The notes below the pieces were generated by a model. The model was not told the DNA's origin. It was given only the letters and a program-made list of their open reading frames with translations, and searched no databases. From contig NC_066269.1 of NCBI RefSeq assembly GCF_905404315.1, forward strand, positions 372,001 to 436,000: 64,000 nucleotides of DNA, in the 5' to 3' direction. Source of the DNA: Leptidea sinapis. Taxonomy: Eukaryota; Arthropoda; Insecta; Lepidoptera; Pieridae. Positions 1 to 12,200 of this stretch are shown piece by piece (position 1 is the first letter of the stretch; every line of letters starts with the position of its first letter). A program made the position numbers and the translations under genes.

Positions 1-1250
1 GTTACTTTTACCGTGGTTTCATAAAACCACACAATCCTTTTTTACTTTGTTTGTACCTTTTTTCTATTTGTTGGTACAATGTGGGTAAGGTACTAGGAAA
101 AATTTAATGAATAGTAATCTACGCGCTTTAGTAGACTACTGGTACGTGAGTATATCTGCGGTCTTCGAGACAACGTGCAATCGGAATAACCGGCAATGCA
201 TTTAAAGTTTTCCAACCGTACCTCAATCATCGACAACAGATTGTAAAAATTGGCGACCACAAAAGTGATCCCCTTTCAGTTAGTTTTGGTGTACCACAGG
301 GGTCGATCCTGAGGATCCTACTCTTCTCAATTTATATAAATGATATCGTTAATTTAGGATTACATGGTCATATAACCTTGTATGCAGATGACACCTGTCT
401 TTTCTATTTTGGGGCTTCCATCAATGACATTACCCAACGTGCGCAAAAGGATCTTAATGTTACTAATCTTAATGTTCTAATTGGTTACAATCAAATCTAC
501 TTACAATTAACGGTACAAAGACTTCTTATATTATCTTTAGTGCGAAGAACAAACCAATACCTCCCTATAAGCCCTTAAAAGTAAATGATGTTCCCTTAAC
601 AGAAAAGCACGTTGAGAAATATTTGGGATTACTATTGGACAGTAAACTAACATGGGGCGCCCATATTGAATATGTTAAAAAGAGTTGCTCTTGTCTGTTG
701 GTGCGTTGGTGAGTTTGGTGAGTAGCTCTTCTCTGCTGGGTTCACTTCGTGGCATAGTTCGTTCGATACCCCTTAAAGCTAGAATACTTATCTATAATCT
801 AAATCACACCTTACATATCTAATTGAAATATGGGGCAGTGCTCAAAAAACCAAAGTTAGCTGAATTGCAAACAATACAAAATAGACTCATAAAAATGTTA
901 TTTCATTTCGCTTATTTAACACCTACTTCTAAAATATACAAACAAACTAACCTCATGAACATAAAACAACTTTACACATACCATACATGTATACTGATAC
1001 AAAAAATTCTACATAATTCCATCCATACATCAATCTTACTCACCCAAGCTAAACATGCGTCTAAACGCAGCATGAGACGAGCCAGCTACTTGATACTACC
1101 TAAGACAAGAACAAATTACGGCAAGCGTATGTTTATTTACGACGAGCCACAACTTTTTAATAGTCTACCTTCATCTCTCAAAAAGATTAAGTCGCTAAAA
1201 ACATTTAAACGTGACTTATCAGACTATATTGATTCAAAGTTTTTATAAAA
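1..1250 (+). mobile_element. 5'-truncated non-LTR retrotransposon, RT C-terminal part
   Basis: Conceptual reading shows GVPQGSIL (about 290-315), the YADDT catalytic box at 380-395 and EKYLGLLLDSKLTWGAHIE (about 610-670). From 823 the C-terminal domain stays open to 1248 with TRTNYGKRMFIYDEPQLFNS near the end. Frameshifts and a stop between 540 and 820 make it dead. The C-terminal TRTNYG(K/Q)R block is shared with the LINE at 49399-53804, so both belong to the same broad CR1/Jockey-like group. It continues off the left edge. Confidence 0.8.
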
Positions 1251-1469
1251 CACATGTCTGAAATTGTTTGTTATGTGACAGTGACCTGTAAAAGTGTGTA
1301 ATCATAAATTTTGTTAAGAAGAATAAGTACTATAATGTATATATAATATGTACTGAACATCTAAAGAACTGCGGATAAATTATTACATCATATTTTTATG
1401 TTTTCATGTAAGTGACAATATTATCTTATATCTTTAAATGAGCAATTCTTGTATTTATATACATATATA
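1250..1469. other. AT-rich LINE 3' flank, nothing else seen
   Basis: AT-rich sequence with TATA-type runs after the LINE stop at 1248; probably its 3' UTR. No ORF, RNA gene or repeat end was recognised. Confidence 0.4.
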
Positions 1470-1825
1470 ATTGGAATCTCGGAATCAGCTCCAACGATTT
1501 TCATAAAATTTAGTATATAGGGGGTTTCGGGGGCGATAAATCGATCTAGCATAGTTTTAATTAAAAAAATTGTAGTTTTATCCGTGTTTTAATGAGAAAC
1601 AGCTACAATAAAATTAGAATACAAAGGTAAATTTCGCCACTATATACAAGACTAAAATAGCTCAATGGGACATTGGGTGATCCGGAAACCAGAAGACCCC
1701 GGTTCGAATCTAGATGTCCTATTAGTTTCTTTTTTATTCAAGTTTTGTATATATATTTTATATATATATATTTTTCTTCTTAAAATCCGAGCAAGGCTCG
1801 GTCATCCGGATATTGTTTTTAATGA
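1470..1825 (+). repeat. Helitron-like non-autonomous repeat
   Basis: The stretch at 1471-1550 (ATTGGAATCTCGGAATCAGC and the GGGGGCGATAAATCGATCTA part) belongs to a repeat common in moth and butterfly genomes. Near its end a perfect hairpin, CCGAGC (1787-1792), AAG, GCTCGG (1796-1801), precedes TCATCCGGATATT, where related copies have TCA..CAGCTAGT. This is the layout of a Helitron 3' end, with the terminal CTAG decayed. Family assignment is from memory. Confidence 0.5.
1652..1724 (+). repeat. tRNA-like (SINE-type) stretch, not a working tRNA
   Basis: It has an A-box-like TAGCTCAATGGG at 1658-1669 and a near-perfect B-box GGTTCGAATC at 1701-1710, with GTCCTATTAG at the 3' side. The TΨC stem does not pair (CCCCG against TCTAG) and no clean acceptor stem forms. 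I read it as a tRNA-derived insert within the surrounding Helitron-like repeat. Confidence 0.4.
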
Positions 1826-2784
1826 GAAATAAATATCTTTAAACCTAACGTGACAATGCTTGTACTTCTATTAAGATGACTACTGGTGATCTGCATGGTT
1901 CTATGACTTGATGAACAGCATTATGAAATGGTTCTTATATTATGGTATATAAAATAATATGTTCTTTGAAGAACGAATCTTTCGGTATAGGTTACGTTAC
2001 CTACGTTATTACAGTTAATGCACGATTTATATTTCTACAATATATGATGCTATTACGAAGGTATTACGTTAAAGGTTAGATGTTAGACATAATTGAGGAT
2101 ATTAATTGATGTTATTTGTTATAGGTACAGCTACGATTACGTTAATTTGTTTCATTAATACAGAAGAAACAAATCCTTTTTGAATAAAATTTCGGATATG
2201 GACAATAAAACAATATTACCAGTTTCGGTTATCGTTACGGATTTGAAATTATTTCGGATTAGAAGGGGGTGAAACAGGGGACGAAAATTTGTATGGCTAC
2301 TATTTTTGACGGGACTAGCACTAGAAGAAGTAGGATTTTAATTAGGGCTTACACATGTAACAACCGGTATTTAATTGTCAACTTTTTCAAATCTACCTTT
2401 TTGATTGGAGCAAAGCCGCGGGGATCTATGTTACGGGGGCTATGCAAGATATATTATGTATCATTGTGTCATATACGGAATCAACACTCCCGAACACCTC
2501 GAAAATCATACCCATATCGATTTTATTGAAGAGGTAACATCCACCATCTTGGATCTCGACATGAATATCATATTTGTAATTGACACTCCCGATAGCCTCG
2601 AAAAAGAAAATAACAGAATGATACCTATTAAAAATAAAAATATTTCAAAAAATCATTTTCCAAAAATGCATTTTAATACAAGTAAGTACTTATTTATTGT
2701 AAAATATATCTTTAAAAAATATATTAACAATACACAGCACAGGTAGTATGAACCATTTCAATTGTTTCAAAAATTAAAACAAAC
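1826..2784. other. Upstream intergenic DNA with decayed repeats
   Basis: AT-rich. Two small overlapping + ORFs (2269-2529 and 2405-2746) have no recognisable domain. GAAGGGGGTGAAACAGGGG (about 2261-2279) and GCAAAGCCGCGGGG (about 2411) are motifs of dispersed lepidopteran repeats. No gene is supported. Confidence 0.4.
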
Positions 2785-3078
2785 AAAGCCCTCAAAGTCG
2801 TGTCCCGAGTTGCTAGCTAATCCGGGCATCCCCAGCGTATACAACTCGGGCTCGCGTCTCACTCCGCGCGATTGGCCTGTCTAGAAGGCTTCGTCGGACG
2901 ACAGTTTATTGATTTATAGACTGTGGGACAGGTAATAAAATATTTTTTTAACCTGGAGATCACCGTCAATGTCATAGAACTTTATAGAAGCTGTAAGGAT
3001 ATTGTCAAATCATCAATTCAATATATTGTAATTTGTAATTATTGTGAGAAGTCAAATGGCCTGCAGATTTTCTGTAAA
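2785..3078 (+). promoter_or_regulatory. Probable UBR4 promoter and 5' leader
   Basis: A locally GC- and CpG-richer island (about 2790-2900, including GCGCGATTGG, an inverted CCAAT-type box) lies just upstream of the UBR4 start codon in otherwise AT-rich DNA. The reading frame of exon 1 stays open upstream to 2923, but the MAASG start at 3079 fits the family. No TATA box or start site can be fixed from sequence alone. Confidence 0.4.
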
Positions 3079-3203
3079 ATGGCCGCATCGGGAATAACTA
3101 CTATTGAGTGGTCTACAAATGTTAAACCAATTTTAACATCAGTATTCGGACAATTTTTCGATAAAAATGACGCGCTTGAGATAATACAAGCTATTATCAA
3201 GAG
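3079..3203 (+). CDS. UBR4 exon 1 (residues 1-41)
   Basis: Starts at ATG in AAAATGG context and ends at AAG AG|GTACGT. It encodes MAASGITTIEWSTNVKPILT and then a helical stretch, matching the human start with its conserved W..(A/N)V(R/K)P. Two bases carry over to exon 2. Confidence 0.88.
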
Positions 3204-6200
3204 GTACGTATTCTTTTTTTGTCCATCACAGCTGCTTTGACAAATAATCCATTTTTAGAAGGCAAGTATGCAGGTGTAAATAATAATGATTATCCCTGCT
3301 GTTTCAACCTTAAAGTATAAAATATTTACTTCAGGCGTGTTTTTATGTATTATCCATAATACTTTTTAATTTACCCTCAGTTTTATAATTTCCATTATGT
3401 ATTAGTCACCGAAGTTCGACATAATATGTTTCCAAATCATTCCATGGAAGGATTAGACCAGAAATTTAAAAGTTTACACTGCTGCTGACCTATTTTTGAT
3501 AGAAAATGAGTAAACAAAAATTGTATTTTCTTTTTCAACAACTCCCCTAAGATTGAACAGTTTTAACAATGAACTACCAATATAATATCTTAAGATCTGA
3601 TGTTCATCACAAATCAATTGATTCAACAAATATTCACTCCCTTAGGATAAGGCACTATAATATAATAATCAATTTTACTCTGTTTGTAGTGAAAATGAGT
3701 TCCAGAATCATGATGATGCCCATGATTTGTTCTACACATGCTTTGCATGTCTCTCTGCCCACTTTATAAGCATCAATACAAACACAAATAATAGTAAGTA
3801 TTTTATTCTGATATATCGTGTTGTTTCATTCTCTAGTTTTTAAATCTTTGTTTAGTAAAATTTCTACTGCAATTAGGAGTTTAAGTTTGAGAATGCTTTT
3901 TTTATATTAAATAATTCTAACATTTTTTGTGAGGTAATTAATATTTTATTGGAGTTTGGAAAAAATTCACATTTTATCACATTATGTAATATATAAAAAT
4001 ATAAATAGGCCACACTAACAGTTACTGATACACTTCTCATTGCCTGTAACACCCTGAATAATATGATCCATAGTTTAGGCTTGTGCAAAATAGTTCACAA
4101 CTGGGAGCTGTCAATTTAGTTGGCAATTATGCATAATTTGCATTATTTTATATTTATCCAGCAGCCTGTGCAGTGCTGAAAGGATCAAACTTTATTTAAG
4201 CAATATATCATTGAATTGATTCCATAGGTCCATTTTGTACTCAATAAATAATGCTTTATGGGCCTTGACCCATAAAGCTCCTGAAGACTATGACTTTTAC
4301 AACAATAATGCTCAAAAAGCTGTTTCATCTTATAAAAATCTTTAATGGCTGCATATTTCTTGGGTATTTTCTTAGATTGGAAATGAACCAGTGTTTCATT
4401 TAAAAAAAACTAGCAAAGATGAATCAAATCCTACATATTATAGTCCAATACCCCTCTTTAGGTAAGTTTTTTGAAAAAATAATTTACACTCATTTATTGT
4501 GATCTCTGATCAGTGAAAAATGTATTTTTGTACAGTGCAGTGTTGGGCTTCACTATCAGGGCATATTTATCATTACTTTAGTCTTCATAAGTCAATAGTT
4601 ACATTTTTATTAGATGTCTAATAATGTGGGTCATGAAGGCTTACTACACAAACTATTCACTATACATGTTCTACTAGACCTGATAAAACTGATTAATAAT
4701 AATAATAAAGTTTACTAGTAACATAATTATACTGCAGGACATGTTAGATGTCGAAATATTATTAAAATAGGAACCTTTAACAAAATAAGTAATTTCAACA
4801 TAATGTGTATCAATAATAAACAATAATTAATACAGACCTAGTGGAATTTAACAAGGAATATGAAAAGTGTTGCCAATCAGAGGCCCACTCAGTTTACATT
4901 GATTTTCAGTAGGCACCATGTTTCTATTAAGACTTTATCTTTGCCGACCAACAATTTATTGTTCACCACATCAAACCCAAGTCTTCATGCTTTTCATCCC
5001 CTGCTGGTGTTCCTCAGAGATCTATTTTTGGTGTATACTTGTGCCTTACCTTTGTTATTCCCAAGTAATAAGTACCTCACACTAGCCTAGCATGTTTTGC
5101 AGGTGACACAGCCTAGTACACTTTTTCTGATAATGCCCATCTCGTAATTAGTAGAACAAGTTTTAAACTTGCAATGGAAACACTTTGTTCATCCTTCTCT
5201 TAAAGTCATGAAATCCCAGGCGAAGTTCTGTTTGGTATCTTGAAGTATTAACGTGAGTATTACACATTTAAATAAATAAGTTTTTTAACTATGAAAACTC
5301 AAGTAACTGTAACTGTGTTTTTACATTGGTTTTGTGTAAAATTTACATTTTTATTATTATATTTTTATTTATTAGTTCACCTGATGTTTCGTGACCTTTT
5401 CAGAGCATGTTTTTCAGTTACAATTACACACGTTTTAATCCATTAAAAGTGTTTTATTTAAATGTATATATCACTATTTTTATTTTCCCTAACCCACCAA
5501 AATATCTCTGAAATTTTAAAACTTCAGGGTGCAAATAAAACTTATATGATGATAAGTTTTATTCTTAGATTTATAACATGAGGTTTTAATTTAGTACCAG
5601 CTGATCAGCTGAGCACTGCTCAAGATGCATTCAGGATCATCCTTCAACAAATTCTTAAGAAGCTCTCTGAAGCTGGATCAAGTCAAGATGATACTTCCAA
5701 TACAGGAGCTAATGTTTCTGTCAAACAGGTATGAATTATAAAAGAATAATATTGAACACATTCAAATGTTATGGAGTATGTATTTTTAATTATTTTACTT
5801 TCTAGCTACTTTTACCCATTGTGGGCTTATGTGGTATTGAAGGTGGCGGCTACCCACCATCTGATCTTGTTATTTTGACATCATTGTTGAAGATTGCAAA
5901 ACTACCAACTCATCTTAATTCAGGTATTAATCTATTAATGAAAATTTAAATGGGATAGGAATATGTAGAATAAGAAATTTATATTGGCATTAAATTTTTA
6001 GAAAACCAATCCATGAAGACTTCTGTGATTTCAAGTCCAATAACATCACTGGCATCCCAAACTTCAACATCTGAGAAACAGCAACCAACAACAGCCCAAA
6101 AGCGTTCTGATGCTTTATTAGAACAATTAACTATGCCATTACGAAGCCAGGTCATCTCAGTGGCTTCAACTCCTATTGCTCCAGCTGTTGCAATGTCACC

Positions 6201-9200
6201 CGGAAGCAAGGACAGTTTGGAAAGTGGTAAAGAGGGAAGTGCCGCCCAGCAGACTATTGATATGAAGGTACATTTGATACTATTAATTGTAGTCCCAAAC
6301 CTTATCTTTGAACATTGTTTTGGTGTCTGGTTAACAGGACAATAACAAACGTGTTACGAATTTTAAAAGAATTGATAAGAAATGTTTGTGTGGTGAAGGT
6401 AAATGATACCACAGACTGGGAATGAAGCGAACACCCTCAGGCTATTTATAAACTAGCAGTGAAACCCAGAGTTGCTCAGCTTAAATTATATTGCATGTTT
6501 AATGGTATAAGAAATATTTAAGGATCCATTTTCTAAAGTAGATAGATATCATACATTTCTAATAAAATCCTAGATCATTGAAACCATTTTAGAACTTTCT
6601 AGATCATTTTAGAATTTTCTAGACCATTTCTGATCAATTTTATCAGTTGCACACATTTTGGAACTTTCTAGATTATTCCATAAAGTCTTAGAACTTTGTA
6701 GATCATTCCAGAAAGCCTCAGAACTTTCTAGATTACATCAGTTGCACACATTCTGGAACTTTCTAGATTGATTACATCAGTTGCACACATTCTGGAACTT
6801 TCTAGATTGATTACATCAGTTGCACACAATCTGGAACTTTCTAGATCATTTCCGAGATTTTCAGAATTTTACAGAAGTTTACATTAGTTAGAGAAGGACA
6901 GATGTATATAATTTCACATTTTCACCACCCACTTCCACCCATCCCGATCAAACTCCCTTATGTACACCAGGGGACCGAGGGGTATTTGCCATTCCAATGG
7001 GAATTTGATCGAAGTTGCAGATGATAGAGAAAACCGTGGACATACGTATGAACATTAGCATTTTATATAATATATTAAGAATTAAGATATCAAGATTATT
7101 ATACCATATTACATATTATCTTGAATCAAAATTTAAAAAAGCCTGCTGAGTTTCTTGCGCCTATTCTTCTCAAGTCTGAGGCATACTATTTCGAATGTGT
7201 GGTAGTTTTTGATGTTCAATAAGTGATATTTAATCCTATTTTGAATAAAAATATATTCGTATTTGAACTGTCCCTATAGCCACTGTAACACTTATTGGAT
7301 AAATTGTATTATTTGGCCCCAGACTCTATAAAGAATCTTTCATCCTTCTATGATAGAATCTACATATTATGGGGACTCTTCAAGCTCTACGGTATGTAGA
7401 GGTTTGCTTAGTCTGCAGTGACCATTAATTGTTTTGGTTATCTGGTCTCTGTTTAAAGAGAGCATCGTTGCAGAGTATTTTCTAGCCTTTGAGTAGTGCC
7501 TTAGATTTGGGAATTATAATTAAATGTTGAATGATGTAAAAGTTACTACAATTGGAATTAGACATTTTGTTGTATCACTGTATAGATTGTACTTAAGATA
7601 ATTAATTATTGTAAAATGATAATGCTTTTAATATTCATTTAAAAGTGGCAATTACTTGGCATGTCCACTTTCATTAAAGCTCAACCTTTCGGGAAGTGCT
7701 GGTTAATGTAAAAAAAATAGGAAACGGTTGACCCTAAAGGCCATATCCCTACAAGTTCCCGCTAATTCCATACCTAAACGCTGCAAATTGTACTTATGAC
7801 GATTTTGGGCTCTTAGAGTTCACAGATAGTTGTTCTATGTTTAAAGTTGAAAGTCTGGTAAAAGTTTTATAAAACACTACTTTTTGAATTTTCAAATGGC
7901 AATAACATTTGAATGAATGAACCGATTTGTACTTGGTTGACGATTTGACGTAGTTTTTTGCAGCAAAGGATCTTTGAGTTTCAATTGATCGAACTCGGAA
8001 TTTGAAAGTAATTCCGAAAAAAGACTTTTTTCCGTTTTCTTTCGTCAACGGCCCTCAAACGGCTAGGTGGAAATCGACGTAGTTTTTTGATGTTAAGCAC
8101 TGATTAGTTTGTGGAATACATCAGTAAGTTAGGCTGATTACCTAATTATGAACCTATCCTAAATAAATATAGCATTATTGATTTAGCTTAATTTGGTTCC
8201 GTTATTTTATAACCAAACTTTTATTTAACACCCACTCAAAAAGTTTTTCCTTACGCTAGATACTAATAACCGATTGTAAGCAATCTTTTCATATTCCAAA
8301 GGTTAACTACTATTTGTTAGATCCACAGTACTTACCTTACTAGAAAACAAATGCACGCCCCCGGACATTGACAGGACAGGCTACATTTTATCCCGGATGG
8401 TCCCCGAAGGATTTTGAAAAACTGAAATTAACGTCGATGAGCTATAACTATACCTAAGTAGGTTTAGTGGCCCATAGCAATCTATCATAATATAATAATA
8501 TGTTGAGGACGGGACCGAAAACGGGAACCGGATCTGGAATAGGACATGGGATAATCTTCAATTCCAAACTTGCTTACTATTTTAAAAAACCTTTAATCTA
8601 CGCGGACGAAGTCGGGGGCATCAGCTAGTACCTATAAAAATATTACTATTATTAATTTAAGTTCTCTGATTGCTCATCAAGCTAACACTAAAATAATTAT
8701 TGAGATTAAGTTATATATTATTGGGACCTTTAAGGTGATTACAATATTTTAATCAAATTTTGTAGAAGTGGGTTGCATCTACGTGTGCGTCCATACTGGT
8801 GGAGCTCAGAGCTGGCTCCGTGGTGCTCAAAGTATGTCAAACACTGCCCTGTCTGCAACGATATATCAACCGGTGGCAAGCAGCTAAAGAGTCAAACATG
8901 GCACCACAATTTATCTCTGATGCATCACTGTAAGTATAAACATTACTCAACAAGTTAATAAACGTGCTAATTCTTGAAAAAGAAATTTGGATTGATGTCT
9001 GGAACGTTTTACGAAAATTTAATTATATTTATCAAGAAATAAAATATGTCTTTGAATATGTTGATGAGCCTATTAATGTAAATGGTTTGTTATAGGTGCA
9101 TCTTGTTTATTGATCCAGATAAGATATTTGAAACAGCTAGAAGCAAACTGATTCTTTTATTCAAAGTATATTATGCACCTGTATTATGATATGTCATGAG

Positions 9201-12200
9201 CATACATTACATGAGAATTTTATGCTCTTTTACATTGAGTTAATCTTAGGTAATTTATACGTCAAAAAATTGAGTTCAGAGTTAACCTCTAATTTGAGCA
9301 ATACACTCACGCTAACACAGTGTCATAAAAATCGCGAGTGTAAGACGTAGCTTGTCACACACACTAAAGTTTTAAACCTGACCTGTTTTTATCGGTTGTG
9401 TAACAGCAAGAAAATCTATCTAGACGTATAAATTATCTAAGGAGTTATATTATATTTGTGTGCACTGGTTCTATAAATGAGTGAAGTATTAAGTGGAATA
9501 TATTCTTATATCATTATTATTAGCTACCATTAAAATACTGAACTGGAAGAGTTTTTTATATAAATTATGTTGGGGGAAAATAATCATATAATTTATTTAA
9601 ATTTAATATTGAGTTCTTCAATCTGTCTTATTAATGAATTTTAGCGCTGGTCAATTGATTATATACTCCGTAAACTATCAGCCGACATGTAATTTGCATT
9701 TATCAAACGGTTAGCGGTCCGCCAAATTGTATGGATAATATTTATTTTTATTGCAGTCTTCACTTTCTGGTCAATGAGGTTCATGTGTGTCAACTAGCAG
9801 TGTCTCTGCCTTGCTTGGAGCCTTTCACGCCTGAACGTATAACCATTCTCAGTGATATGAGTACTGCCTGGCTGTTGTGTGCCACTGCACAGGTAAATAT
9901 CTAATTGGCAGTGTGGTGTTATCAAAAAAATATAAGTTCCAAGACGCAATAAAAATCAAACAATCATATCGCTTCCCGCCAACACCCCACAAACCAAGTT
10001 ACCTGAATCGAGCTAATTTGGGTCATTCTATTGTTATGTTGCTACTGCATTGAATTAGAAGGTTACAGCTACACATTATGGGTTTTAGGGAGCTAACAGA
10101 GTGTACTTTAATTTAATTTAAATAATATTCACAGACAAAATTAAAATTAAAAAATGTTTGCATTCAAAATAAAAATGTAGGGGTGTGCGATTTCTATGGT
10201 CTCAAGTGAATGACTAAGTTTAGTGATAATTGAGTTATAGCATCAACTCTCATGATTTTGTGGCATTATACACAGTGAAATAAGTTGTGATATTGGTATT
10301 TGTTAAGTAAGATAAGTTAAGTGTACTCACCGGTGATAGGTAATAAAATAATAATATCTTTATTTTCTCAACGAAAACCAAAATTTTAATACAACAAAAA
10401 ATACAAGGGATATAAAACTTTTGGTTGTGGATCGCTGGTGCCTGTGGTAATTAATAAAATACCCGTATTACTGATCACCAGGATTCCAAATGTTTACAAA
10501 ACGGAACAATTCAGCAATTTTGTCACTTCGTTCTTCGGAACAAGTTAATTTAATTTTTCAACATCGTAGCTATGGAATGTGACCACGGTATGACCGACAG
10601 TGCACCGGAGTCTTTAGAATATTATTATGATAATCATTGCGATCATAATGATCGTGTGATACTCCCAGATCAAAAGGACTGTTGTTAGTGGCCAGTCGTA
10701 TTGTGAATCAGAGTATTGTATACTTTATTTGATGTAGGTGTAGTTTATAACATATATAGTTATTGTTTTTACATAAAATGACATTAGCCTTATTATTATG
10801 ATATTACAAATTTACCATTTATATTAATTAATTAATTAATTAATGTATATTTTGATGGCAGGCAACTCTTCACCAGAAGGATGAGGACAGTGAACAGCAG
10901 ACTGCTACATTGGTGGAGAGTGCACTCAACTTATACAACACAGTCGGGGACACTTTCAAACAGTCTACTCGTGCAGGGGGCTATGTATGTTATCAATATT
11001 TTAAAATTTTATTTCTTCAAATCCCACCTAAACCTTAATATGTAAAAGCACACCTTATGAATTGTACCGATCATCATGAAATATTCCGTTAAACCTGCCG
11101 CCGAATACCAGTGTCACTAGACACGCCACCAGCTTATGAACCTCACCATATTGATGTGTCAATATCATCATCATATCATATCCACTGCTCGGCAAAGGCC
11201 TCCCTCATAGATCTTCACGACGACCTGCGCTACTCTTGACCAGATCCTTCTTGTGGGGGCCTACCAACACTGCGTCTTCCGATGTAACATTGGTACCTTC
11301 AATTAAAGCACGGACACCTTATATCAAAGGGTGGCAATGATCCAGTGATTCATCTATTGCAAGAGAATGTGGTGTCCTATTCCTTATTAATTTTCTCGCA
11401 TATTGGTCAATAATTTAATATTTTGTTTTGATTATTAAGTGTATAAAGTGGTACTGTTTGTTTCCATAACAAAATAAAAATAAAATTCCATAAAAAGTTA
11501 TATGAAATACGAAGTTATCATGTTGTTATTGTAATCTGTGCAGGTGTATCAGAATCACCTCATGATCGGCGCGTGGGTTCTGATCTGCGGCTTGCATCAC
11601 GCGCTCGGCGGCGCTCCTGGCTCTGCTGCGTCTGCCAAGGGTCCTGCTAAGGCTGCATTCAGACCCTACAACTTGACCAAAATGTTAGTATAACATACTC
11701 CTTTTAAAAAAAATTATAGTTATACTTATACAGGAGTGTTTGGATGTATAATTACAAGATTGGATGATAAGCTTAATTATTCTTCAATTTTGTATAAAAT
11801 AAGGTTATGTAAACTTCTATTTCCGTAAACAGTTTTTGTATTTGTCACCCAACTTCGGCAACGATCGGATCGTTGTTAACCTTACCACGTGTGCTATTCA
11901 TATATTCGTTTTTTCTGTAGAAATTATAAAGTTAGACTTAGTTAGACATAATGCCGAGTAAAAAGTGTGTGAATTGTGATAAAAATATAACACAAAAGCT
12001 ACCAGGATTAGAATGTAGCCGCTGTAATAAATCCGTGCATGCAACAAGCACATGTGCAAAGCTTACCGCTAAACAATTAGCGGCACTTCGAAATTCTGAA
12101 GGCTTAGAATGGAGTTGTGAACAGTGTCTTGGCAATATAACCCGCCGCAAATCTTTCTTTATACCTCCTGAAGCCAGTTCCGACGAGGAAGATACTGGAC

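Noticed and set aside
1652..1724. tRNA gene
   Set aside because: B-box is present but TΨC and acceptor stems do not pair, and it sits within a repeat.
2269..2746. Two small ORFs upstream of UBR4 as a gene
   Set aside because: No domain, overlapping frames, and repeat motifs in the sequence.
8773..8958. ORF overlapping exon 6 in another frame
   Set aside because: The frame VASTC..RYINRW matches UBR4 and fits the splice phases; this one does not.
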